64,000 nt of DNA, taken from the NCBI RefSeq assembly GCF_032854445.1, contig NC_088305.1, forward strand, positions 17,285,717 to 17,349,716. The letters run 5' to 3'. The stretch is from Liolophura sinensis (lineage: Eukaryota > Mollusca > Polyplacophora > Chitonida > Chitonidae). The notes under the pieces were generated by a model. It saw nothing but the letters and a program-made list of their open reading frames with translations. It made no database searches and was not told the DNA's origin. Both the position numbers and the translations under genes were made by a program. This document shows positions 41,283 to 53,614 of the stretch, one piece after another. Every line of letters starts with the position of its first letter. The stretch's first letter is position 1.

Positions 41283-42450
41283 CCCCGTGGGGTTTCCAGG
41301 GTGATAAGAATAGGACCTCAGCCCTCTAGGCAAGCTTGTCGTAAAAGTCGACTAACCTGGAGCTCTCCTGTGTGAGCGGGGTGAATATAATAGGCTCTCA
41401 TCTTCTCGGTTGTGTGAGAGGCATCCGGGGAGCGACCTGTTTGCCATGGGTTGCGACCCGTAATCTAAGAGGAAGGGATCCTGGTGGCTGAGGGCGTGTT
41501 GGTCTTGCGAGATCCTCACGCCCAACACATCACTTTGACCCTTACTTGGAGAGAGACGGGAGGTCGGATGGACCCAGTCTCCGATCAATCGACTTGGTCA
41601 TGTCTTGCCTCTGCGTGGTTCCAGTTGCCTGTATATTAGCACATCATTTAGAGAACAAATGTTATTTTTGAAATATCGTTTGCGGGACTGCATTTTGAGG
41701 CGGTGGCTCATGGGTCAATCGAGTAGATTGATTTAACCTGTTGGTATAAATCAATCTGTTGTAGTATACCTCATATGGAGTCCTTGGTGTCTTTCCTGTT
41801 GGGTATTCCCAGGTTCAGGCATCGCCCTAGTTGGCACTCCGCGGTGGGTGGGGAGTGAGTGCTTGGGGTTTAACGTCGTACTCAAGAATTTTTCAGTCAT
41901 ATGACGACGAACGGTGGGTGGGGAACATATCAGACTCACTTGATAGTGAACAGAACAGTTGGCCGGCTTTCATTGTTCTCTCAACTAAGAGTGAACAAAA
42001 GCCGGCTTCAAAAATTCATCCGTTTCTGTTGCAAAGGGCTCTCCAGGGTGCAGGTGGAACTCTTAAAAACGTTAAAAAACTTACATCCCGAGACACTCTC
42101 ATTGAATGTTTCCGGCAACGACAATCAAAAAATTTACTTAAATAAAATATCTGATATATGTTTTTACGTCCCTTCACCATTCCCTGAATAGCCCTCAGGG
42201 AATCATTCGTGACAGGGATGGCGATATAACTGATCTGAGGAAGAAATCCGCAAAGAACTAAATTCACAAGGTGTTATCAGAGTAAAACGCTTCATTACGA
42301 AGAAATCTGGCAACATCCTTAAACTTAATACTTACCTGCTTAGTTAAGTGTTGCAACTGCAGTGGAAACACAGTCGTGGACAGGGAAGCGAAAGCTGTCC
42401 TATATAAACCTGTATCTCGGGTTAAAAATCCCTTATACTGACGTGAAGTC
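41283..42450 (+). mobile_element. LINE 5' UTR and ORF1 start, with nested SINE, joined to a 3' snippet
   Basis: 41,283-41,850 and 41,909 onward match the 5' region of the LINE at 59.86 kb (ggacctcagccctctaggcaagcttgtcgtaaaa, gtttgcgggactgcattttg). ORF1 starts near 41,900: NSWPAFIVLSTKSEQKPASK, KIHPFLLQRALQGAGGTLKN, VKKLTSRDTLIECFRQRQSK, then shifts. From about 42,360 it passes into a short 3' piece like 46,830-46,920. Internal deletions are extensive. Confidence 0.75.
41852..41908 (-). repeat. 5'-truncated SINE family 1 with 13-bp target duplication
   Basis: The 57-base insert (gtgagtgcttggggtttaacg to cagtcatatgacgacgaa) is the 3' end of family 1 in reverse. It is flanked on both sides by cggtgggtgggga; the other LINE copy has the uninterrupted site at about 60,788-60,800. 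Confidence 0.85.
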
Positions 42451-42803
42451 TAGCCCTTTGGTGCATGAAGTATGAAAACGTGGTCCCAGAGACCTATAAA
42501 ATGATCTGTGAGTTTGATTTAGACACCTTTCGCCAATTTACTTTGGCTTTTTACAACACGGTTTCTAGTTCACCCTCGTTAGTTTGTCCAGTTTTTTGGA
42601 CATCATGCATGAGGTTAAGTAAAATCTGACACGGAGACATGAAATAACTCTATTCAGATATGTTTTATTAGCAGTAACAACGCTACGGTATCTTCACAGC
42701 AGTTGTGTTTTCGCATTAAAGTGGAAATGCAAGAGCGCAATAATATAACGGAATACTGTCTGAAAAATACTAAACATTCACACAAAATGGTTTGGGTATT
42801 CTT
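42451..42803. other. Spacer
   Basis: No gene or repeat recognised, apart from being bordered by the LINE piece and the piggyBac end. Confidence 0.35.
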
Positions 42804-43501
42804 AACCCTCTAGTGCCCAGACCCATTTTCCGCTCAAGGAAAATTCTCAAGCCTTCAAAATATGATGAAATGGACACACTGAAGACAAAAATACCGTCAG
42901 ATACATTTCTTTACTCATATCTTTGAAAATATTTTTTGTATCATATTTGATTCGATGGGCATTAAAACAAGTGTATCATATATGATACAGCGGGGTGATA
43001 GTTACGACACTTAGTGAGAACATTTTACTTTCTGGAATGGAAATCTTTGAAACAGTTACGGTCTTTGTTAATGCACAAATGGGTTTTGCACTTCATGCAG
43101 ACAACTTCTGTTTTTTGCAGGATGGGGCTTTGCATCGATCTCTAGACGTCCACTCCGGTAGATGACCAACAGTGTCCAGACGAACATCAGCAAGTGGCAC
43201 TTACTCATTTGTACTGGAAGCGGAAGGTTTGGGTGTTAAAGGGGAATTCATTGCAGGCCTTCCGGGAACTTTTTCCACATTGATCAAACAACTGGCAACG
43301 TTGGATTGGAAATCTGAGACCTGCAGTGGCTTGTCCACAAGAAGAGAGCAGTGGCGACGATACCAATTCCTTGAGTTTACGGCAGCCATGTTGAGAGTGT
43401 GGAAAAAGATACCAACGCCTAGATTTGATGCCAAACTTGTACAGAGCCGTGAGAGAATCTAAGAGGTCCACCCCTCCCGTGTGTTTGTTGTACATTTTCA
43501 C
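42804..43501 (-). pseudogene. piggyBac lineage A: terminal repeat plus C-terminal transposase fragment
   Basis: ttaaccctctagtgcccag at about 42,804 is a piggyBac end with target TTAA. 43025-43501 encodes the transposase C-terminus: MYNKHTGGVDLLDSLTALYK, then a shift near 43,395 to FFHTLNMAAVNSRNWYRRH, VDKPLQVSDFQSNVASCL, and a Cys-rich end (MKCKTHLCINKDRNCFKDFH). The N-terminal and catalytic parts are missing, replaced by a SINE and a different piggyBac. Confidence 0.75.
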
Positions 43502-43515
43502 TATGGCGGGGCACT

Positions 43516-43660
43516 CTACTTCAATTTATTTATTTATTTGATTGGTGATACGCCGTACTCAAGACTATTTCACTTATACGACGGCGGCCAGCATTATGGT
43601 GGGTGGAAACTGGGCACAGCCCGGGGGAAACCCACGACCATCCGCAGGTTGCTGAAAGAC
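43516..43660 (-). repeat. SINE family 2, 3' end, reverse
   Basis: ttatttatttatttgattggtgatacgccgtactcaagactatttc followed by the family-2 body in reverse (gccagcattatggtgggtgg). It sits exactly between the two piggyBac relics. Confidence 0.8.
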
Positions 43661-43663
43661 CCT

Positions 43664-45441
43664 CTACTCCAATGAACTGCAATTATGAACAGTATGATTA
43701 TTGTGGTGAAATTCATAGAAGCAGTCGCCACCCTCATCATCCTTGCAGTTCATGCAAAAGAACACTTCACATTTTCGGCACCTGAACATTGATTTTCTCG
43801 AACAGAGTGGGTTTTTGCAGCGCTGTCCATTCTTCAGCGATCTGTCCCTTATTGGAAATTGATTAACCAGGTCAAACCTGACATCGTGGTTAACTGCTTT
43901 CGCAGAATGAATCTTTCCTCGATGGAGAGGGGCGGCATATTCAGTATGAGCAACTCTCTGAAGGATCAGAGCTCTTGCGATATCTAACTTGAAATCCTCC
44001 AGAGGAATTTCGCATCCTGGAATGGAAACACGGTACAGAAGCCAAGCATTTGCGACGCATAAATCCAGGAGATGAAAAACTTTTCGCTTGTACCACTGTG
44101 TACTCGTGGATCGGCTCCACCCCGTGAACATTGGAAGCAACCAGAACAAGCTTGTTATCTAACCACTCGCATATTATTACCGCTTCATCTCTTGCCCGAC
44201 GAAAGTCAAACGCCCCACGTCCTTTTTTCTTAATGTCCTTCTTGCACATCACGGGGCAACCTCTGGTTCGGTTTGGGCGAATCGTGCATGTGGCATGCAG
44301 GTTTTTTCTGGTTAACTCCAGAAGTAGATCTGGCGAGGCAAAGTAATTGTCGAAAAAAACATAGGAATTATCAGGCTGGTCAGCTACCAACTGCAACACT
44401 GTCTCACCGGCTTTCCCGACCAATTTTACGGTGTCTTCGTCAAGACTTGGAATCGTGTTGTCTCCTGCAAATTGAAATTTATGGACGTAGCCGGACTGGC
44501 TTGCTTGTACCCAAATTTTGTAGCCCCATTTGTTTGGTTTTTTCATCATGTAAACCTTAAGACTGTGCCGTCCTTTGAATGGAATAATTTGTTCGTCTAC
44601 TGACACAAACACCTCCGGCTCTGCACAATTTTGGAAATTGTTTCCGATGATGTCTAAAAGTGGCCGAATCTTGTGAAGTCTGTCGTACCCTGTTTCTCCC
44701 CGTTCCTTCATCAACTCGTTGTCATTAGTATGAAAAACGGACAAAATTTCTTCAAACCTGTTTACAGTCATTGCGTCTGCAACATTTGGCGGCCTGGTAT
44801 TCCTCAACCAATACATGTGGCGGTTTGGAAGAGACACAACGCTCATATAAAAGCAGATTCCCACCACAATCTTCATTTCCAGGACTGTTATCGGTTTACT
44901 TCGATTCCGTTCAAGCTGTCGCATGTACCGGTTGCTCTCTAGTGTCAACAGTTCAAATGTGTCTGCGCCGAAATGCACGAGAAACATTTCTAGTGGAGTG
45001 GAAGCTTGTAGGGCTGGCCCTTGAGGAACTAAACTGTTGCTTGGATTAACGTGTTCCGGCAAGTCCTTTTTAACCCAGTGCCAGATGGGATTAGCCGTTC
45101 TACAAAGAGAAACAGATAAAATCAGCATGTAAATAAGCACATCAACAAGTTTAATGAAATAACGATTTAAATATTTGGAAAAAATGTATTGTTTCATGAA
45201 CATACTTCCGTTGCTTGATGATGGTCTGTGACTGATCATTATCCTCGCTATCATCCATTTTGCTGCTATTGTCTCCGTCGGTTTCGATCTGTCCACCCTC
45301 CGTTGAAATGTCATTATTATCGACGTCTGAGAGGTTTTCATCTTCGCTGCCACTCGGGATATCACTCGGGGTATCATTCACCAAAAGACGTATTGCCTCA
45401 TCAGCAGACATATACTGTGATCTTGGCCTGCGAAATGACAT
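43664..45441 (-). pseudogene. piggyBac lineage B transposase, two exons, internal deletion
   Basis: Exon 1 45206-45441 (ATG 45441; acidic SGSEDENLSDVDNNDIS), donor GTATGT; intron 106 bases; exon 2 from 45099 after ctctttgtag, phases agree. Exon 2 has PLEMFLVHFGADTFELLTLE, FVSVDEQIIPFKGRHSLKVY (first Asp), NSYVFFDNYFASPDLLL (second Asp), LVLVASNVHGVEP (third site). Right after VEP a deletion removes the K..YN..MGGVDL block; the remaining WYKRKVFHLLDLCVANAWLL is in another frame, then CRD-type Cys end (CKNPLCSRKSMFRCRKCEVF) to 43664. Catalytic core otherwise well kept. Confidence 0.85.
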
Positions 45442-45954
45442 TTTAATAATAATAGTAGGCTAAGGAACGCATGGAGTTTTAGTCAAAATACATCCTAGAA
45501 TTCATGTTTCAGAATTGCTTCCCGTGATTCACAGTGTCCCAAATACTGGACATCTGAAATTTACCAGAATCATTACCAATGCATACTGTTCAAAATTTTG
45601 GACATTCAATACAATCGATGATATTTTAACTCGAAACAGTGTGGAACTAACAAGGAAGGCATTAAACGATGAAGGAAGACTTAGTTACTAAATAAAACCT
45701 ATAAATTTGAAGATTAGGGCTTGTTTTTTTAGTGATTTAGCCACCAAACACTGTCCTACCTTTTCCACGTGGGGGCTGCCATGATTCTGACCTCTTTGTA
45801 ATCATGTGACAAGCAGCTCTGCCTCCTGGTGGGTAAAATAGAACTACATAGGTCCAGAAAACAGTACTTCATGTGATAAGAAGGACTTCGCTTACAGATA
45901 GTGATTTCACGAATTGTTTTCACTGTCCAATAAATTGGACAGCATGCAGCAAAG
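45442..45954. other. Spacer, presumably piggyBac B flank
   Basis: No gene recognised and no matching CCCTCTAGTG end found. The right terminal repeat of lineage B is not identifiable. Confidence 0.35.
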
Positions 45955-46610
45955 GGCTAGTATTCTAAAATATATTCGTCGCCTTTGGCAAGGTGAATGG
46001 GACTTGCAGATCCACAATAAATTGCATGCTATTCATCCGGTCATTGGCCACAATGCCTATAGTTGTAAAATGTCTCGCAGAGACCAAGTAGTTTTAACGA
46101 GGTGTCATATTGTGCATTCTCATCTGACACACAATTTCATCTTAGATGGGAGCAGTGCTCCCGAGTTTGTTGGATGTGATGCCCCATATGGTATCAAACA
46201 TATCTTGGTTGACAGTGTAGACTTTGCCTATGTTAGGCAAGGGTTTTACACGGTCAACTCTATATATGATTTATTTGACAGCATCGCTGGTGATGTTGTC
46301 ATAAAATATTTGAAGGCCATTGGCCTATATTATAAAATATAAATTTCAATTGTCTGAAATATTTATAGATAAAACTTATGTACATACAACTTTCCAGATA
46401 TACTATTTTTAAATATGATGGTTTTCGAGTTTTAACTGTTTTGGTTTTTTCTTATCTGATTTTAAACATGTCTGTACTTTTTGTTTGATTTTTGATGTTC
46501 TCACCATCATTTCGAAAACCTTAACCGTCTCATGTTTTCACTTTGTTCTCGCCACGATATGGCTGAAATATTGCCGATGTGGCGTTAAGCCATAATCATT
46601 CATTCATCTT
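45955..46610 (+). mobile_element. LINE 3' end, copy 2
   Basis: Frame 45914-46342 holds YIRRLWQGEWDLQIHNKLHA, RCHIVHSHLTHNFILDGSSA and the finger with one Cys replaced (FVGCDAPYGIKHILVDS). The 3' UTR ends atggctgaaatattgccgatgtggcg and cattcattc. Confidence 0.85.
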
Positions 46611-46611
46611 C

Positions 46612-47575
46612 TATCTTTTCTGCAGAGGCCAGAGCTATACTCCTGTCCTTATATCTTTCCTCTGGGCATGCCCAAAGGGCAGTGCTATGCAGCGACTCGC
46701 TGTCTTGCCTTTTGGCAATTTAGAATAATAAATTTAAAAATCCATTGATACTTGAGATAATAGCCAAACACCGAAAACTAATTAAAAGAGGTAAAGATAT
46801 TATATTCTGTTGGATACCAAGTCACACTGGTATCCATGGAAACAGTCGTGGACAGGAAGCGAAAGCTGCCCTATATAAACCTGTATCTCGGGTTAAAATT
46901 CCTTATACTGACGTGAAAGTCTAATATTCTTAAATATATTCGTTGCCTTTCGCAGGGTGAATGGGACTTGCAGATCCACAATAAACTGCATGCCATTCAT
47001 CCTGTCATTTGCTACAATGCCTATACTTGTCTAATGTCTCGCAGAGACCAAATAGCTTTAACGAGATGTCGTATTGGTCATTCTCATCTGACACACAATT
47101 TCATCTTAGATGGGAGCAGTGCTCCCGAGTGTGTTGGATGTGATGCTGAATACGGCATCAAACATATTTTGGTTGACTGTTTGGACTTTGCCCATGTTTG
47201 GCAAAGGTTCTACACGGTCAACTCTATATATGATTTATTTGACAGCATCGCTGGCGATGTTGTTATAAATTATTTGAAGGTCATTGGCCTATATCATAAA
47301 ATATAAATTTTAATTGTCATAAATATCTATATATAAACAGTTATATACATATAGATTTATACATGTAATATATAACCCTGGTTTTCGAGTTTTAACTCTT
47401 ATTTTTTCTTTTATGCGAGTTTAAACATGTCTGTACTTTTTGTTTTACTTTTGATGTTCATATTATCATATCGAAAACCTTAACCGTCTCTTGTTTTCAC
47501 CTTGTTCTCGCCACGATATGGCTGAAATATTGCCGATGTGGCGTTAAGCCATAATCATTCATTCATTCATTCTTC
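46612..47575 (+). mobile_element. LINE 3' end, copy 3, directly behind copy 2
   Basis: Begins in the RNase H region (ttctgcagaggccagagctatactcctg), shifts, then frame 46968-47306 with CVGCDAEYGIKHILVDC and NSIYDLFDSIAGDVVINYLK, same 3' UTR and ATTC tail. Head-to-tail with copy 2. Confidence 0.85.
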
Positions 47576-47731
47576 CAACAGCAGGCGTAGACCTGTGGAC
47601 CATTTGACATCATTGTGGAGGTCAGACTGTAGGTATTCGATATAATTTTCAAATGGTTTGCAAAACTGTTTACATGCATTATGTATGTGGTCACAAGAGT
47701 CACCGTCAATATCTAAGAGCTGAGGAGCTCT

Positions 47732-50122
47732 TTATTCTCTGATTTTTGTTTCCAAGCTATTTTTACTTCCTCTCATTACACAGCAGGAATCCATCAATAT
47801 GGAGACGACATTCATCCATGGAATACTATACTTTTCAAAGAAATCATCTAGCTCCTTAACCAGACTTGCAGAATTTACTTGTTTCGCTTCTAGCGAAGAC
47901 AGATGCTCCACAACAACAGATTTCCTTGTCTTTGAGTAATAGCTAGCTAAAACTGCCTGGACGCGTTTGTCACTTTTGCTGGTACTTTCTTCTATGTTCA
48001 AAGAAAAAGGTGTAGACTTTAAAGCCTCTAGAGTCTCATCCTGGAATGTCTTAGCAAGACCGTATCGCATTTTATATGATGCTGTGGTTCTTTCCAGGTT
48101 AATCTGTGCGAGTGCCTTGGGGTCCTTGACCAACTCACGTGCAGTCTCCACAATAACTGGCGCCATGGACAAGGGTAGAGAATTTTCAGCAACAACACCA
48201 AGCACCAAGTCCTATACATTTAAATAAAAAAAAGAGATAGTTATTTATTTTTTGCTGAAACTGTTTTCACTGCTTTCAATAATGAACAACTGAACCTTCT
48301 ATAATTTCAGTTGGTATAGTATCAATATGGCAGTCGTTGTTAAATTGGTGTATTATCAAGAGAGGTTCACAAACACTAATGTATCTATAGCAAAAAAAGG
48401 AATGCAGTCTTAAAAAAATAAGCGTTTGATAAAGCTTATATAACATTTCAGCCACATTTTGGTACAGATCTCTTGCTCCTCCTGTTACAGATTATATTTT
48501 AACAGAAGGTAAGGATTCTAGACATAAATCCAGCAGCAACCTTTATCTACCTATCTTATTGAAACTGAACTTATTTATTGCACTTTTTCTTTCATGAAAG
48601 TACAATAAATGGTATACTATACGTACATTTATAACATTTGACTTGATTGGTGTTTATATCCTTACTAAAGAATTATTTATATGGCAGCTTGCTAATCTTA
48701 CGAGTGGAGGAACCCAGAGTACCTGGGGAGAACCACAGACCTTTAGCGAGTTTATGGCAACTCTTTCACATCTCTTGCACAGCCAGTTTCACCAACTGAG
48801 TGCAAGCCAGGAATACAACATAACGGTTCAAGGCCAGTGATTTCCAGCGAAAGTATCGCTGTATTTAGTATTTTACAGATCTACAAGCGCAGTCAACAAG
48901 GCCCAATAAAATTCTGATATAGCAATTTTCTGCATATTTCATTCAAAAAATTATATATGAATGAATGAGTGAAAGTGAAGCAAGAGGAGTGTGAACGGGA
49001 GCATATTAGCAGTACTGAGTACAGAACAGCCAGATCCAGAAATTTTATCAGTGAAATAGGGTAGATAGAGCATGAAGAGGTAAAGACCAGTGAAGCTACC
49101 ATTTAGAGACCCAAACACCATTATCCGTGATAAATACCACTTTAACACTTACATTTTTTGACATTCTATGTGAACAAAGAAAACAAATAAACAAATATAC
49201 AAGGGGAGTTGTGAAGTTAAGCACACTATATTTTTTATGTTTACATTTGAACAAGAGTGATACAATTCCTACGTACATAAAAGCATATGGTAGAAGCATA
49301 TACATTTTCACTTTGAACCAAATTCATCTCAATTAATACTCAAGAATTCGTAAAACAAAACTAAATCCTATCTCTTGAATACACTCAATCATGCAGTTTA
49401 ATTGAGTTCTAAATGACTTCGAGATCGGGGCGAGTAGTGGGGCTACACTTCTGTATATGTTTATGTTAACATCTGTCTCATTAGGCCTAATACATCAATT
49501 TACAAATAGCAGGCCTTTATCTAAAAGATAGTGTGCTTAGGTACACGACTGCCGACAAACTTTAGGCCAAGGCCTATATGTCCGCAAAACGTTGCATGTA
49601 TATACATACATATAGAGTGATGAGAAGAAAACAATTACATTTAATTAATACAGAAACAATCACACTTTCACTAACCTACCTACCTCTGATTTAACTTTCC
49701 TGTCAAAAAGAGATGTCAGTGGCCTCAACTCGGAACTCCCCCACGTCACAGTAGAGGGAGAGTGGATCGTTGTTGTTGTTGTTGTTCTGGGCTTGAATGA
49801 CGACCCAATGGAATAGTTAGTGCTACATAAGGCTAGGTTTTTTGCGTGTCTCTTATTCTTGGTGGCATGATCAATCAATACCACACATCCACGAGACCCG
49901 TAGTTTATAATATCGCCGCAATATGTACACTGCGCCTTTCCGAGAAGGTCACACTTTGCAATGTAATCGCCCAATCTTTCAGTCACTTCTTCTGTGTTTT
50001 TTCCGATCTTGGCACTGACTGTAACTGTTTTTTTCTAGCCACGGCCATTTAAATCTGTTCCTTACACCTTTGTCGATGTCTTTTACCAGCGCTTCATTTT
50101 CTTTGCAAATTAAGTTGGCCAT
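47732..50122 (-). pseudogene. hAT-type gene 2: BED finger exon and partial transposase exon
   Basis: Exon 1 from ATG 50122: KDIDKGVRNRFKWPWLEKN, a one-base shift near 50,035, then GDYIAKCDLLGKAQCTYCGD and LIDHATKNKRHAKNL, a C2H2 BED-type finger, to a donor near 49,680. Exon 2 (48212-47732) encodes LPLSMAPVIVETARELVKD, FSLNIEESTSKSDKRVQAVL and SILMDSCCVMRGSKNSLET, the N-terminal half of a hAT RNase H-like domain. The rest of the catalytic domain and the dimerisation region are missing. The 1.4-kb intron 48,213-49,659 shows no other gene except a mollusc-type interspersed repeat near 48,700. Confidence 0.65.
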
Positions 50123-50569
50123 TTTAGACTCAGTAAGTTCGACCGCATGGGACTAGAGAAAAAGGCAGCTATTGTAACAACGGTTCTGATTGGATATGCT
50201 GAAGGACGCAAGCCAATGAAATGGCGTCTACTGTAAAAGGCTATAGATCACGGGGAACGCTGTTCAGCGTGTATATATCTGTGCTCTCATGATTGTCAGT
50301 ATGATCTTACAGGGATTGGGAAGGTCATACGTTCATATGTGACAATGTCCCCTTGATGATGACTTTCAATGGGCCATTTTGAGGTGTAATGGGCCATAAT
50401 AAAAAAATTTCAATGTTACCTTTGGGTCGTACAAATGATAAAGGTCACACGCAAGTGAACTAAATTCTGAACGTTTAACTTTATTTAGAGTACTTCACAG
50501 ATACATGTTATATTCATCGCAGTCGTATCACAAAGTCTGAAGTACAGTTATAGGATACATGTATAGACG

Positions 50570-53500
50570 TCAGTTGGGAGCAAGTCTTTTCTTGTTTTTA
50601 CGGTACTTTTTTATGCAAAGCTCCCATTTCTTTAACTCACAACCAGTTTCAGCCATTAGCCGAAGCCTTAACAGCCTGTCACAGATTACAGGACTAAGCC
50701 TGTTTCTTTGCTTTGTCACTGTAATGTTCTGTTGTGAAAACACTCTTTCACAGTTTGCTGTATGGAGAGGCAATAGAAGAGCAAATTGAGCCAGCTTAAT
50801 AAGTTCACTGATATCCTCTCTGTGATGCAAGGTCAGCAACTCGAAGAGTCCCTTCATACTCTTTACTGGATACTTGGCTGCCCGTACAGTAATCTTAGCT
50901 GTCCACTCAGCCTCAACCTTACTTCTGTTTACTATGGCATCAGATACCCTGCCCTTGTGGACCTACATATTATAGAAAACAGTTGTCACAATGAATTTCC
51001 AGTTTGTCAAAGAGCAATTGTGTTTAACGTTCAATCTGGCTCAATTTTTAGCAATTCAGTGTGTAACTGTCAGTGTGTACTATGTAATTTAATTTCCTGT
51101 CTGAAAACCTGTATTTCCTTCTGGCACAAGCTTAGTTACATGTATTATTATTTACAGTGACTGATTGTGATGACAGGAATTCAACAAAAATCACAACTTT
51201 TAGTCAATTCTGTTTATTGACAGCACCTGTTCCTTTCCATAAAAGTCCAAAAGTGTACCTATCTCTTCATTCCCATAGCTTGCGGGGTCCTGCTCACAGT
51301 GGATTGACCTCATTCCAAGAACATGGAAGGCATCCAGCAAGGTTTTCTGTGGAAATCTAGGAAAAAAGAAGGAATAATAAATCATGAATGAATAAATAAA
51401 CTTTAAGTTTTTGTGTTTTATTTATTATATACAGTATATGAACGTAAACAAGAGTAAATGCACCTTAAATTAGGAATGAGACTAATAGACAATTAAATGA
51501 ACAGGATGTTTCTAGTAGAAATTCCTTCGTAATGTAATTTGGGTATTTTGTTGATGTCAAAGATTGTCAAAACATCAGCAGCTAATAAAATAATCTTCCA
51601 AAATTTTAATTAGTTACCTGCTCCTTATGTTGGAAATCAGCTTATTAACAAACTGACTCTTCACTTCCAACAGATTAATTCGGTTTCCAGTCGAAATCTT
51701 GTGGCCCATGAAATCTATTCCATCCTCTGTCACCTTCAACCTCTCATCCAAGCCAGAAAGATGAGTCTTTGGCCCTGATTTACCATCTCTGTAGGCTTCC
51801 AATTCAACCAGACACACATCAACAGACACCTGCAACATATAGTAACACATAATATAATTTCAAACCCAGACTCAAGAGTAGCAAATCGGCAAAAGAATTA
51901 TTTCATAATTATTTATACCCAATATCCCTATACATGTGGTACAGGTTTTGCAGATCTGTTAGCAAACATTGACACAGACAGTACCATTACTTGGCACTTA
52001 ATATTTAGCTACATGTAAGCTTGAGAGCCCAGTTGTTGATGCTGTGTAAACAAGATCTTGTTTTTATCATGATTAATAAAATAAAGGAATTGTACCTTTG
52101 CACTGGCAACATATAAATCATCTTTCTGAAAAGTCAGGCAAAGCTTGGAGATCATAGGCATCACATCCATCATCAGGTAAACAATGAACAGGACCTCCTT
52201 TGTTGCTAGCTGCTTCAATAAGCCTTGAGCCTTAGCATCCTTTGCTGCATCTCGGTTGTGAAGGTAAGTGATGAGGGGATCGAGAGTTCTGTGTATTGTC
52301 TCCAGGGCATCAAAGAACGACATCCACCTCACAGCATGAATTTCCTTGTATTTGAGTTGTGGGCTGTCCAGCAGTGACTGAATTTTGTGAAGTCCTTGTT
52401 CTCTAGTTGGCGAGACTTTGAAATAATAAAACAAACTAGTCATCCATTCCTGATATCTCTTTAGGATTGGGATTCCTTCAGCTGCTTGGGATGTACACAG
52501 TGCTAAGCGGTGTGCAACACAATGAACATTCACCATGTGGGGATTGAGTTCTTTCAAACGCCCAGTTACACCCTTACCAGTCCCTGTCATTACCGACGCA
52601 CCGTCAGATCCAAATCCTGTTATCCTGCCAAACGGAACACTTCTATTTTTTAATTCTTTCACAATTTCGCCTGCCAGACCTTCACCAGTCCCATCCTCAT
52701 ACTCCAAGTCTTTCAGATACACAGATGAGGGCACTGATGTCAAAGGATCAATTACTTTAGCTGTCATTGTCATTCTTTTTTTATTAGTAATATCTGTGCT
52801 TTCATCTGCGTAAATAGTCACATAGGGCGACTCCTGCAATTTTTGGGTCACCTCACCGTCCAAAACATCACTTATTGCTTCAAGTAATTCATTAGCAGTA
52901 TAATATGACACATAGTCCACTCTTTGATTCACTTTTAAAACACCCAATGCCTTAACTCCAAACTGTTCTAATAAATTAACAAGACTCTCAAATTTAGTCA
53001 AAGGTAGATTTTCCTGTGCTAACCAGTACACCACTTTCATCAGTTTCATAAGGGCCTCATCGTGACAACGCTTTATTTGTAGCTGTTTCCATTTCCTCCA
53101 TCATCTCAGGGGCTTTCAAGCTCGATTTGTGGTCCTCAGTCTCTTCATGGCGAACCAATGAGGACGTCCTAAACGTCCGACATCCTGTAGTGAAACTGTT
53201 ATCTTTCTTGTCCTCAATGCAAGGTTTGCAGTACATTTTGCCACTCTGCTCGAATAGCCATGGCCACACTTTCAGCCATCGGTGCTGAAATTTCCTTTTA
53301 CAGTCAACAACAACGTCGGTCTTACTCGGCTCAGACTCAACATCAAGAACAATGTCTGTTCTGCCGCTGACAGTATCACTGCACTGACTGGGGCCGGCAG
53401 TGGATTTTGCCCCAAACAATTCAGCCAGCTTTCTTTGACCCTGATCGGGCTTGAGAATTTTTTCGGAGGCATTTGATAGCTCAATGTTTATATAAACATG

Positions 53501-53614
53501 CGACATCGCGGGCCAAGATACGAGTGTTCTGATTGGACTGTTGTGTGTACGAGAACCAATCAGAGACGACCTATCTACACTCGTCACACTTCCTGCTTTT
53601 ATCGTGTGTGTCAT
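50570..53614 (-). CDS. hAT-superfamily gene 1 (four exons, one shift)
   Basis: Exon a 53614-52009: N-terminus with a Cys/His zinc finger (GKMYCKPCIEDKKDNSF, RHEETEDHKSSLK), then one-base shift near 53,060, then hAT core: YVTIYADESTDITNKKRMTM (first Asp), ITGFGSDGASVMTGTGKGVT (second Asp), HCVAHRLALCTSQ, EIHAVRWMSFFDALE. Exon b about 51833-51619 (VCLVELEAYRDGKSGPKTHL). Exon c 51356 to about 51230 (LLDAFHVLGMRSIHCEQDPA). Exon d about 50945-50570: ALLLPLHTANCERVFSQQNI (catalytic Glu), the hAT dimerisation block, end 50570. It resembles host-like hAT genes (ZNF862/C17orf113 type, from memory). All catalytic residues present. Confidence 0.75.
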
